From positions 1 through 64,000 of the forward strand of contig JBLWTG010000002.1 in NCBI GenBank assembly GCA_048270225.1: a DNA stretch of 64,000 nt, in the 5' to 3' direction. Every line of letters begins with the position of its first letter. Positions within the stretch are counted from its first letter, which is position 1. This document shows positions 17,671 to 25,356 of the stretch, piece by piece. The position numbers and the translations under genes were made by a program. The DNA is from Allopusillimonas sp048270225. GTDB lineage: Bacteria; Pseudomonadota; Gammaproteobacteria; Burkholderiales; Burkholderiaceae_B. The notes beneath the pieces were generated by a model that saw only the letters and a program-made list of their open reading frames with translations, ran no database searches and was not told the origin of the DNA.

Positions 17671-17700
17671 TGCGTATACGCAGAAGTGTGATGGTCACAC
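17671..17700. promoter_or_regulatory. Two dyads upstream of the sulfite dehydrogenase genes
   Basis: A perfect 12-bp palindrome TGCGTATACGCA (17671-17682) is followed by an inverted repeat GTGTGA-TGG-TCACAC (17686-17700). Both lie 60-90 bp upstream of the sorA start in an otherwise AT-rich gap. They are candidate regulator sites; the regulator is unknown. Confidence 0.4.
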
Positions 17701-17762
17701 CCCTGCATAGGCCGGTGCCTGCGGGGCAAGCCACCCGCAGCGGACCATAACGAGGAGGAACC

Positions 17763-19025
17763 ATGTCAGAACACAGAAATGAACCACCCGGAAAAGCGCG
17801 GACACGCCGCGCCTTCCTGCAGCTGGGCGGTGCCATTGGCGCAGGCGCCATGCTCGGAAGTCTCCCGGGCAGGCTGCTTGCCGCCACAGCCAGCGAGCCC
17901 GTGGAGACCGTCAACCTCCCGTTTGCCAACGGCCTGCGCCAGATGGCGAAGTTCCCGCAAAAGCGGCCCCTGATCCTGCTGACCAGCCGTCCGCCCCAAC
18001 TCGAAACCCCTTTCAAAGTCTTTAACGAAGGCATCTTCACACCCAACGACGCCTTCTTCGTGCGCTACCACTGGAGTGCCATACCGACCAGCATAGATCC
18101 GCAGACCTATCGCCTGAACATCAAGGGCAAGGTCGCGACGCCGCTCTCCCTGTCGCTCGACGACATCAAGGCGCTGGGTCCGGTTGAGCTCGCCGCCGCC
18201 CACCAGTGCTCGGGCAACAGCCGGGGCTTTCTCGAGCCCCGCGTCAACGGCGGCGAGTTGGCCAACGGCGCCATGGGCAATGCCAAATGGACAGGCGTTC
18301 CGCTGAGCAAAGTGCTCGAAAAAGCTGGCCTGCAAAAAGATGCGGTCCAGGTCACCTTCAACGGACTGGATCACCCGCCTGTCGGCGACGGCCCCGATTT
18401 CATCAAGGCGCTGGATATCGACCATGCCATGGATGGCGAGGTGATGCTGGCCTGGGCCATGAACGGCGAAGACCTGCCCATGCTCAATGGATACCCGCTG
18501 CGTCTGATTGTGCCTGGCTACTACGGCACCTACTGGGTGAAACATCTGTCCGACATTGAAGTCATCGACAATGTACTGGCGAACTTCTGGATGGCCAAGG
18601 CCTATCGGGCACCCGACAATGCCTGTGGCTGTGTGGCGCCGGGCGGAAAAATGACCAAGTCCCATCCGATTGGCCGCTTTACGATACGCTCCTTCATCAC
18701 CAGCGTTGTCAACGGCGACACCATCCCCGCCTCCAAGGCGACCCTGCTGCGCGGCTTCGCCTTCGACGGCGGTTATGGCATTACCGATGTCGATGTCTCG
18801 GCCGACGGCGGTCAGAGCTGGCAGCGCGCCAAGCTCGGAGAAGACCACGGAAAGTATTCGTTCCGGGAATGGACGCTGCCCTTTACCCCAGCGAAGGCAG
18901 GCGAGCTCACCCTCCAGGTGCGCGCCGTCAACCGGATCGGGCAAAGCCAGCCCACGGATCCGCTCTGGAACCCTTCCGGCTATATGCGCAACGTCGTGGA
19001 AACGACCCGCCTCATCGCTGCCTAA
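17763..19025 (+). CDS. Sulfite dehydrogenase molybdenum subunit (SorA/SoxC-like)
   Basis: A 420-residue molybdopterin enzyme of the sulfite oxidase family, exported by a Tat signal (T-R-R-A-F-L-Q, residues 14-20). The molybdenum-ligand cysteine is Cys-149 in AAHQCSGNSRGF. The Mo domain includes GLDHPPVGDGPDF, and the C-terminal dimerisation domain carries GGYGITDVDVSADGGQSW. An AACGAGGAGGAACC ribosome binding site precedes the ATG. It oxidises sulfite to sulfate in the periplasm and passes electrons to the cytochrome encoded 10 bp downstream. SoxC-type paralogues are an alternative, but no sox genes are seen, so sulfite dehydrogenase is preferred. Confidence 0.88.
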   Translation: MSEHRNEPPGKARTRRAFLQLGGAIGAGAMLGSLPGRLLAATASEPVETVNLPFANGLRQMAKFPQKRPLILLTSRPPQLETPFKVFNEGIFTPNDAFFVRYHWSAIPTSIDPQTYRLNIKGKVATPLSLSLDDIKALGPVELAAAHQCSGNSRGFLEPRVNGGELANGAMGNAKWTGVPLSKVLEKAGLQKDAVQVTFNGLDHPPVGDGPDFIKALDIDHAMDGEVMLAWAMNGEDLPMLNGYPLRLIVPGYYGTYWVKHLSDIEVIDNVLANFWMAKAYRAPDNACGCVAPGGKMTKSHPIGRFTIRSFITSVVNGDTIPASKATLLRGFAFDGGYGITDVDVSADGGQSWQRAKLGEDHGKYSFREWTLPFTPAKAGELTLQVRAVNRIGQSQPTDPLWNPSGYMRNVVETTRLIAA

Positions 19026-19035
19026 GGAGCGCGTC

Positions 19036-19746
19036 ATGCATCAAACATTCAACACGCGTACCCTCGTCCTGGCTGCCATCGCAGGATTCGCCATCACTGC
19101 AGCCGCCGCGGCGCAGGCGACGACCATCACGCTGCCGCCTGAAACCGCCACCTTCGAGCAAAGCACCCTGCCGGGCTATCAGAAAGTACTGCAAAACTGT
19201 ACCGCCTGCCATGCGGCGCAGTATATGCAGACCCAGCCGGCCTCCTCTCTGAAATGGTGGCAAGGCGAGGTCCGCAAGATGAAGGCAACCTATGGCGCCA
19301 ACATACCGGATGCGGATATGGACGTCATGGCTGACTATCTGTTTTCGGTCTATGGATCCGGACACGGATCCGACAAAGCCAACGCCGTTCAGGCATCTGT
19401 CTCGGCTGCCGGCTCAACTGCCGCAGCCGGTGCTGCCGGCGCCTCGGCAAACGCTGCTGCGCCGACTCAGGCATCGTCGTCGGACGCCGCCGCCATAGAC
19501 GCCGAGGCACTGATCAAGGCCAATAACTGCCTTGCCTGTCACGCCATCGACCATAAAGTGGTGGGGCCGGCCTATCAGGATGTCGCCAAGAAATATGCCG
19601 GCAAGGCCGACGCGGTCACCGAGCTGGCTGACCACATCCAGCACGGCGGTTCGGGTCGATGGGGCCCGGTGCCCATGCCCCCGTTTGCCAACCTGAGCGA
19701 TGCCCAGGCCAAGGCATTGGCCGGCTGGGTCCTGAAAGGCGGCTAA
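19036..19746 (+). CDS. Periplasmic diheme cytochrome c, electron acceptor of the sulfite dehydrogenase
   Basis: A 236-residue protein with a signal peptide (cleavage near residue 28) and two class I heme sites. The first is C55-T-A-C-H, in a SorB-like domain. The second is C165-L-A-C-H, in a cytochrome c551-like domain with HKVVGPAYQDVAKKYAG and a likely axial Met in VPMPPF near residue 220. The two domains are joined by an Ala/Ser/Thr-rich linker, about residues 117-152. An AAGGAG ribosome binding site lies 7 nt upstream of the ATG. It should take electrons from SorA. The classical SorB is monoheme, so this is a two-domain version. Confidence 0.88.
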   Translation: MHQTFNTRTLVLAAIAGFAITAAAAAQATTITLPPETATFEQSTLPGYQKVLQNCTACHAAQYMQTQPASSLKWWQGEVRKMKATYGANIPDADMDVMADYLFSVYGSGHGSDKANAVQASVSAAGSTAAAGAAGASANAAAPTQASSSDAAAIDAEALIKANNCLACHAIDHKVVGPAYQDVAKKYAGKADAVTELADHIQHGGSGRWGPVPMPPFANLSDAQAKALAGWVLKGG

Positions 19747-19754
19747 GGTGCGCG

Positions 19755-19778
19755 CAGGCCTGGTCTTGGCCAGGCCTG
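19755..19778. terminator. Hairpin between the cytochrome gene and tctA
   Basis: A perfect 9-bp stem, caggcctgg (19755-19763) / ccaggcctg (19770-19778), lies between convergent genes. The following T-run is short (cagtttt), so termination strength is uncertain. Confidence 0.55.
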
Positions 19779-19791
19779 ACAGTTTTCGGCT

Positions 19792-21327
19792 TTAGCTTTG
19801 CTGCGCAGAAGCCAGTCGTTCGGGCGCGACGGCCTTGCGCGCCTGGGTCGCCATGCGCAGGCGTTTGTAGGCAATCACAGCCAGCATCAGCAATGTCACC
19901 GCCATGCATATGGAGCTGATGGGCCGGCTGAAGAAAATCAGCACATCGCCGCGCGACAGCAGCAAGGCGCGCCGGAAATTCTCCTCCACCATCGGCCCCA
20001 GCACAAACCCCAGCAACAGCGGTGCAGGCTGGAAACCCAGGTTCGAAGCAAGATAGCCGAATCCGCCTATCGCCAGCACCATGCCAACGTCGAACAGATT
20101 ATTGTTGGCGCTATACACGCCGATGCTGATCAGAAACAGCACCGTCGGGTAAATCAATCGGTAAGGCACGGAAAGCAGTTTGACCCACATGCCGATCAAG
20201 GGAATATTGAGCAGCAACAGCAGCAGATTGCCCAGCCAGAAGCTGACCAGCAGACCCCAGAACAGCGAGGGATGCTCAACCATCAGTTGAGGGCCCGGAG
20301 TGATGTTGTGGATCATGAGCGCGCCCAGCATGAGTGCCATGACCGCATCGCCGGGGATGCCCAGTGTCAGCGTGGGAATGAAGGCAGTGATGGCGGCGGA
20401 GCTGTTCGCCGATTCCGGACCGGCCACGCCCTCGATGGCGCCGCGGCCAAAGCGCTTGGGCGTTCTGGATAGCTTCTTCTCCATGGCGTAGCTCATGAAC
20501 GACGCAATCGTGCCGCCCGCGCCAGGCAAAATGCCGAAGAAAGACCCGACTACCGCGCCGCGCCCGATGGCGGGCATGGACTGCTTCACTTCACCCTTGG
20601 CAGGACGGATGGAACCGCCCGTCATCCTGGAGTTGGTGATGATAGTCCCCTTGCCCAGACGACCGGCATTGGCCAGCACATCAGCAACGCCAAACAGGCC
20701 CATGGCGAGCGCAACCAGCGACAAACCGTCCTGCAGCTCGGGTATACCGAAAGCGAAGCGCGCAACGCCACTGTTGACGTCAGTACCGATGACGCCAAAG
20801 ATAAGCCCCACCAGCACCGACGCGATGCCCTTGAGCGGCGAGCCGCTGGTCAGCGCCGACGCAGCGAGCAGGCCCATCAACATCAGCGAAAAATACTCGG
20901 CCGGCCCGAACAGAAACGCCATGTCGGTCAGCATAGGGCTGAACAGCATCATCAACAGAATACCGACACACACACCCACAAACGAGGCAAACATCGCGAT
21001 AAAAATCGCCGAGCCGCCACGCCCCTGCTTGGCCATCGGATTGCCATCAACACACACAACCGCATGCGACGCCGTGCCAGGCAGGTTCAGCAGAATGGAG
21101 GTGGTCGCGCCGCCAAAACTTGTCCCGTAATACAGACCTGCCAGCATCATCAGCGCACCGGTCGGATCCAGGCCGTAGGTGATGGGCAGCAGCATGGAAA
21201 TGGCTGCCAGCGCGCCGATGCCCGGCAGCACGCCGATCAGATTGCCGAAGAAAACACCAACCAGCGAATACAGCAGATTGTGCACCGAAAAGGCGGTGGT
21301 AAAGCCAAGAATCAGATTATCCAGCAT
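19792..21327 (-). CDS. tctA: Tripartite tricarboxylate transporter large permease TctA
   Basis: A 511-residue, roughly 12-helix membrane protein of the TctA family. Hallmarks are VFFGNLIGVLPGIGALAAIS near the N-terminus, GLYYGTSFGGATTSILLNLPG, and the second repeat FFGILPGAGGTIASFMSYAME with GIPGDAVMALMLGAL. It forms the transport channel of a TTT importer together with TctB and a TctC/Bug receptor. It lies 3 bp after tctB. No receptor gene is adjacent; orphan Bug proteins elsewhere may serve it. Confidence 0.95.
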   Translation of the reverse strand: MLDNLILGFTTAFSVHNLLYSLVGVFFGNLIGVLPGIGALAAISMLLPITYGLDPTGALMMLAGLYYGTSFGGATTSILLNLPGTASHAVVCVDGNPMAKQGRGGSAIFIAMFASFVGVCVGILLMMLFSPMLTDMAFLFGPAEYFSLMLMGLLAASALTSGSPLKGIASVLVGLIFGVIGTDVNSGVARFAFGIPELQDGLSLVALAMGLFGVADVLANAGRLGKGTIITNSRMTGGSIRPAKGEVKQSMPAIGRGAVVGSFFGILPGAGGTIASFMSYAMEKKLSRTPKRFGRGAIEGVAGPESANSSAAITAFIPTLTLGIPGDAVMALMLGALMIHNITPGPQLMVEHPSLFWGLLVSFWLGNLLLLLLNIPLIGMWVKLLSVPYRLIYPTVLFLISIGVYSANNNLFDVGMVLAIGGFGYLASNLGFQPAPLLLGFVLGPMVEENFRRALLLSRGDVLIFFSRPISSICMAVTLLMLAVIAYKRLRMATQARKAVAPERLASAQQS

Positions 21328-21330
21328 GCC

Positions 21331-21816
21331 TTAACCCCAGGTGAATAATGGAAACTGCATTTGCATGCCGTAGTGGAAAATGCCGACAGCGCTGGCCGTC
21401 ACGCCCGCCGCGAGCCACAGGGATGCCTTGAGCGTATTGGCCCGGTCGCCCTGCGCGGAAACAAGAATCAGAAGAAACGTCGCCGGCACCAGACCGCCAT
21501 ACTTGCCCACGGCAATAAAGATCAGCATGCCGGCCACCGTTGCGGCCACTGGCCGGATGTGGCGCATATATGCCTTGCCGGCCGGCGGCGTTGCGGCAAC
21601 GTCATCTTCCTGCGGCTCATCGCCAACATAGGCGGGTGCGACGAATATCAGCACGCCGATGAACGTGAGCACGATGCCCAGCAGCATGGGAAAGTATCCC
21701 GGTCCCATGCGCGCCAGCGTACCCACGTGGTAGTTCTGGCTGCCCCAGGTCGTGCCCACACCAATAAAAATCATCAATAGCGCCGAGTACCACTCGCGCC
21801 TGCCTTCCTGTCTCAT
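21331..21816 (-). CDS. tctB: Tripartite tricarboxylate transporter small permease TctB
   Basis: A 161-residue protein with four hydrophobic segments. The ATG at 21816 is chosen because AGAGG lies 6 nt upstream; a preceding in-frame ATG at 21822 has no spacing. It shows the TctB start (REWYSALLMIFIGVGTTWGS) and GPGYFPMLLGIVLTFIGVLI. It is a partner of TctA and first in the tctBA operon. The two-component genes immediately upstream (gap about 125 bp) probably regulate it. Confidence 0.9.
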   Translation of the reverse strand: MRQEGRREWYSALLMIFIGVGTTWGSQNYHVGTLARMGPGYFPMLLGIVLTFIGVLIFVAPAYVGDEPQEDDVAATPPAGKAYMRHIRPVAATVAGMLIFIAVGKYGGLVPATFLLILVSAQGDRANTLKASLWLAAGVTASAVGIFHYGMQMQFPLFTWG

Positions 21817-21942
21817 GTACATCCTCTGCTTATCGTTCTGGCCCGGGCACAAGCGGCCGGGCGGCAGTGCGCACCGCGCCTGCTGGACGAAAGTGTAGGC
21901 AAGCACGTTGCCAGACAGGGTGACAATAAACTTACCGTTTGG

Positions 21943-23358
21943 TCATATATCGCCGGCAGACTGGCCTGGCGCACTGGGCAGACACAGACAGGCCTTGAGT
22001 CCGCGCGCCTGAAGTCCAGGGTGAGCGTCAGACAGATCAAGACGCCCCTCGTGCAGGGCCACGATGGCCCGAACGCTAGCCAGACCGAGGCCATGGCCTT
22101 CGACCTCGGGATTCAGGCGATAGAAATACTCGCCGATACGTTCGCGCTCATGCTGCGCAAGCCCCGCGCCGTCATCGCGCAGCGTGACGCAAGCCTGACC
22201 GCTGGAATGCATCATCACATCCACGTGTACAGCAGTGCACGCATACTTGAGTGCATTGTCCAGCAGGTTCGCGCAAGCACTGGCGAGCAGGTCCGCATCG
22301 CCATGTATGCTCACAGGACCACGCTCACGAAACACCAGTGCAACGCCCCGCTCCTCGGCCAGCGCGCTGTACATATCAACCACGTCGGACACGATCACAT
22401 CCAGCCGGCATGCGCGAAACGCTCTGCGGCGCACTCCGGCTTCGATTTCGGCAATCTGCAGCAGCTTGCCGAACAGTATGTTGAGCCGGTCTATTTCATC
22501 AACCGCATAGCGGTTCGCCGCGAGCACCTCTTCGGGCACAGCGCCAGGGCCTTGCGCTGTGCGCAGCCTGCCGACAATTCGCGTAAGCGGCGTACGAAGA
22601 TTGTGGGCGATCGTATCCGACACATGCCTCACGCCTTTCATCAAGACCTCTATCTGATCCAGCATGGCATTGATGTCGCGACTCAGGTGCGTGAACTCGT
22701 CCTCGGCCGGCGGCTGCGGCACGCGCTGCGAAAGCTGCCCGGCACTGATCTTACGGGCCGTGCCGCGTATCATGCTGACCCGATATTCAAGCTCGCGCCG
22801 GAAGATATAGGTGCCCAGCACCACCAGCAGCAGCGCCAGTACAATCGCGGTGAGTATGCCCTGAACGATAAGCGCCGACACCCCATCAATCTCGCTGGTA
22901 TCCTGGCCGACCACCAGCGTAGCGCCATCCGACAGCTGCAGCGCCGTGAAATAAGCCTGCGCGCGCCTTCCCTCCAGCATCACATTGGCCTGAAAAATAC
23001 CCATGTATGTCGGCGGCGAAAACGAGGCATCCAGATTGCCCGCCAGCTTGGCGCCCGTTTCATCGAGCAGCAGATAGGCTTCGCGGCTCGAATCCACCAG
23101 ATCGGACAGCGTAAGGTCGATGGCCCCCACCAGCCCCTCCCGGCCATTCTGGTCGAACATGTGCGTCAGCCGCTGTGTCGTGCTGTGGATCAGCTGATAC
23201 TGCTGTGTGCGCAAAGCCCCCATCATCTGGAAGTAAATGAACAGCAGCAGAATCAGCGTGGTCAGAATGGCCAGCAAACCATAATTGAGCGTCAGCCGGA
23301 ACGAGACAGAATGCCAGAGGCGCGCGACACTCTGCCTGAACCCGGCGATCATGGACAC
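21943..23358 (-). CDS. Sensor histidine kinase, likely TctE-like
   Basis: A 471-residue membrane kinase. It has a transmembrane helix near residues 25-47, a periplasmic sensor of about 120 residues, a second helix near residues 165-188, a HAMP domain, a HisKA box (SDTIAHNLRTPLTRI, phosphoacceptor His), and an ATPase domain with N-box CANLLDNALKYA and G-boxes DDGAGL and GHGLGL. It overlaps the response regulator by 10 bp and precedes tctBA on the same strand. Regulation of the transporter by its substrate, as in TctDE/BctDE systems, is the natural inference. Confidence 0.88.
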   Translation of the reverse strand: MSMIAGFRQSVARLWHSVSFRLTLNYGLLAILTTLILLLFIYFQMMGALRTQQYQLIHSTTQRLTHMFDQNGREGLVGAIDLTLSDLVDSSREAYLLLDETGAKLAGNLDASFSPPTYMGIFQANVMLEGRRAQAYFTALQLSDGATLVVGQDTSEIDGVSALIVQGILTAIVLALLLVVLGTYIFRRELEYRVSMIRGTARKISAGQLSQRVPQPPAEDEFTHLSRDINAMLDQIEVLMKGVRHVSDTIAHNLRTPLTRIVGRLRTAQGPGAVPEEVLAANRYAVDEIDRLNILFGKLLQIAEIEAGVRRRAFRACRLDVIVSDVVDMYSALAEERGVALVFRERGPVSIHGDADLLASACANLLDNALKYACTAVHVDVMMHSSGQACVTLRDDGAGLAQHERERIGEYFYRLNPEVEGHGLGLASVRAIVALHEGRLDLSDAHPGLQARGLKACLCLPSAPGQSAGDI

Positions 23359-24074
23359 GACAGCGCCGCGGCGCTGTCGTAGCGGTCCGACAGGATATAG
23401 CCTGCACCTCGCACTGTATGGATAAGCGTTTCCGGAAAGTCGCTGTCCACCTTGCGGCGCAGACGGCTGACCTGAACATCGATGATGTTCGATTGCGGGT
23501 CAAAACGATAATCCCAGACCTCCTCAAGCAGCATGGTGCGCGTCACAACATTGTGCGCATTCAGCATGAGGTAGGCCAGCAGCCGGAATTCCCGCGGCTG
23601 CAGGGCGATCACACGATCGGCCCGTTGCACCCGGCTCGCGCTCAGGTCGACGTTGAGATCGGCCACCTGCAGTATGCGTTGCACGCCGTCTGCACTCGAC
23701 CTGCGCACCAACGCCTTGAGTCGGGCGTGAAGCTCCGAAAACGCAAATGGCTTGATCAGGTAATCATCGCCCCCCGCCTCCAGGCCGCTTATTCTGTCGT
23801 CCAGTGCGGTCAATGCACTGAGCACCAGCACCGGCGTCTTCTTGCCCAGCGAACGCAAGGTGGCAAGAATGGACAGCCCGTCGACACCATGGGGCAGCAT
23901 GCGGTCCAGGATGATGACATCCCACGAAGACTTGATGGCCCGATCCAGCGCCTCGATCCCCTCATGACACACCGTGGCCACATGACCGAGCTCGCTCAGA
24001 CCGCTCGCGATATAGCGTGCATTCTCGCGATCGTCTTCGATGATAAGACAGCGCCACATCCCACTCGTTTCCAT
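23349..24074 (-). CDS. OmpR-family response regulator, likely TctD-like
   Basis: A 241-residue protein with a receiver domain holding IIEDD, the phosphorylation Asp in VIILDRMLP and Lys in YLIKPFAF. It is followed by a winged-helix DNA-binding domain with LQPREFRLLAYLM, MLLEEVWDYRFDPQSNIIDV and HTVRGAGYIL. Met-6 is an alternative start. It is cotranscribed with the sensor kinase (10-bp overlap). A repeated GTAAT motif at 24321-24348 upstream is a candidate binding site. Confidence 0.9.
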   Translation of the reverse strand: METSGMWRCLIIEDDRENARYIASGLSELGHVATVCHEGIEALDRAIKSSWDVIILDRMLPHGVDGLSILATLRSLGKKTPVLVLSALTALDDRISGLEAGGDDYLIKPFAFSELHARLKALVRRSSADGVQRILQVADLNVDLSASRVQRADRVIALQPREFRLLAYLMLNAHNVVTRTMLLEEVWDYRFDPQSNIIDVQVSRLRRKVDSDFPETLIHTVRGAGYILSDRYDSAAALSCP

Positions 24075-24255
24075 TCAGCCTTCGGTACCGGAAGCCGCAG
24101 ATCAGCATCGCGGCAGCAATTGAGCGAGGGACAGCGCCCCCGCACGCGAAGCCACCATATCATCGCCACCAGGGCGGTTCAACATGCTGGGACGTGCAGG
24201 TAATGTTTGCCTGACGGATGGCCGTACCGCTTGACGCGGGCCAGATCCGCCACGC

Positions 24256-24299
24256 GCACCGCAGCGCGGCGGATGTCGGCGCTGGCCGCGCTGCGGTGC
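24256..24299. repeat. 15-bp perfect inverted repeat in the egtD / response-regulator gap
   Basis: GCACCGCAGCGCGGC (24256-24270) and GCCGCGCTGCGGTGC (24285-24299) form a GC-rich 15-bp stem with a 14-nt loop. No T-tract follows on either strand. It may be a factor-dependent terminator for egtBD, an mRNA stabiliser, or a REP-like element. Confidence 0.6.
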
Positions 24300-24320
24300 A
24301 CCCAAGCAGGCCAGGCTCAG

Positions 24321-24348
24321 ATTACAAAAGGGTAATACAAAGGTAATG
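24321..24348. promoter_or_regulatory. Candidate response-regulator binding site
   Basis: ATTAC-N6-GTAAT (24321-24336) is followed by a further GGTAATG (24342-24348), giving GTAAT copies about one helical turn apart. This is a pattern used by OmpR/CopR-type regulators. It sits in the gap upstream of the response regulator gene. Confidence 0.4.
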
Positions 24349-24372
24349 ATGCAGCGCCGTCGTACCGCAGCA

Positions 24373-25356
24373 TCAAGGCGCCGCCAGCCAGTGCACGCTG
24401 AACATCTGGTCATCGTCCACCCACACTGCCTCGGGCACAAAGCCTGCGCGCTCGGCCAGCCGGTGAAATCCGTCTACCGTGTACTTGTGAGAGTTTTCCG
24501 TATGAATGGACTCCCCTTCGTCGAACATATAGCGCGTATCCGCCACGCTCACGCACTGCTTTCTCTTGCTGACCAGATGCATCTCGACACGCTGCTGCGT
24601 AGGCTGATACAGCGCATGATGCGCAAACCCGTCCAGATCAAAGTCGGCGCCCAGCTCCCGGTTGGCGCGCCTGAGCAGATTCAGGTTGAAGGCCGAGGTC
24701 ACACCCTGGGCATCGTTGTAGGCGGCATGCAGCGTGGCGGGATCCTTGACCAGATCCACGCCGATCAGCAGGCCGCCGCCCTTGAGCAGGCCAGCAGCCT
24801 GCGTCAGAAAGCCGAGCGCCTCGACAGGACTCATATTGCCTATGGTCGAGCCTGGAAAAAATCCCGCTCGCCGCCGGACCGCCGCGTCCGGACCGGGCAG
24901 CGCAGTCAGCGTGGTGTAATCGGCCACCACCGGACATACAGCCAGCGCCGGAAAATCGGAGGACAACTGCTGCGCGGCCGCCTGCAGATGGTCGCCAGAA
25001 ATATCGATCGGCACATAACGGCGGGGACTGGACGGCTCCGAAAACCCATCCAGCAGCATACGCACCTTGAACAGCGAGCCCGCCCCGAACTCGACAAGAT
25101 CGATGCCGCTGCCCATCATGCCCGTCATCTCCGCAGCATGCTGCTCAAGAATGGTCATCTCGGTACGCATGGGATAGTACTCAGGCAGCGCGCAGATCTC
25201 GTCAAACAGCGCCGAACCCGCCGCATCGTAGAAATATTTGGGTGAAATCCTGCGCGGCCGAACATCGAGCCCCGCCTTGAGATCATGCAGAAAATCATGC
25301 GCTGCCGCGCTGAAATCCAATATAGAAGCAGGAGAAGCCATGGCAATATCGCTCAA
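24373..25356 (-). CDS. egtD: L-histidine N-alpha-methyltransferase EgtD (ergothioneine synthesis)
   Basis: A 327-residue SAM-dependent methyltransferase that trimethylates histidine to hercynine. Family features are RRISPKYFYDAAGSALFDEI and ALPEYYPMRTEMTIL near the N-terminus, the SAM loop LVEFGAGSLFKVRMLL, YVPIDIS, FFPGSTIGNM, and YNDAQGVTSAFNLNLL in the histidine pocket. Length is typical. It overlaps egtB by 4 bp (ATGA), so the pair is translationally coupled; EgtB acts on the hercynine made here. Confidence 0.96.
   Translation of the reverse strand: MSDIAMASPASILDFSAAAHDFLHDLKAGLDVRPRRISPKYFYDAAGSALFDEICALPEYYPMRTEMTILEQHAAEMTGMMGSGIDLVEFGAGSLFKVRMLLDGFSEPSSPRRYVPIDISGDHLQAAAQQLSSDFPALAVCPVVADYTTLTALPGPDAAVRRRAGFFPGSTIGNMSPVEALGFLTQAAGLLKGGGLLIGVDLVKDPATLHAAYNDAQGVTSAFNLNLLRRANRELGADFDLDGFAHHALYQPTQQRVEMHLVSKRKQCVSVADTRYMFDEGESIHTENSHKYTVDGFHRLAERAGFVPEAVWVDDDQMFSVHWLAAP

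Noticed and set aside
17766..19037. 423-codon minus-strand frame opposite sorA
   Set aside because: Antisense shadow of the sulfite dehydrogenase gene; no recognisable protein features.
5081..19746. Functional link between the TauE/SafE permease and the sulfite dehydrogenase pair
   Set aside because: They are 12 kb apart on opposite strands with unrelated operons between them. Shared sulfur chemistry alone is not evidence.
22021..23382. 453-codon plus-strand frame opposite the sensor kinase
   Set aside because: Antisense shadow rich in His, Gln and Arg; the minus strand encodes a clear histidine kinase.
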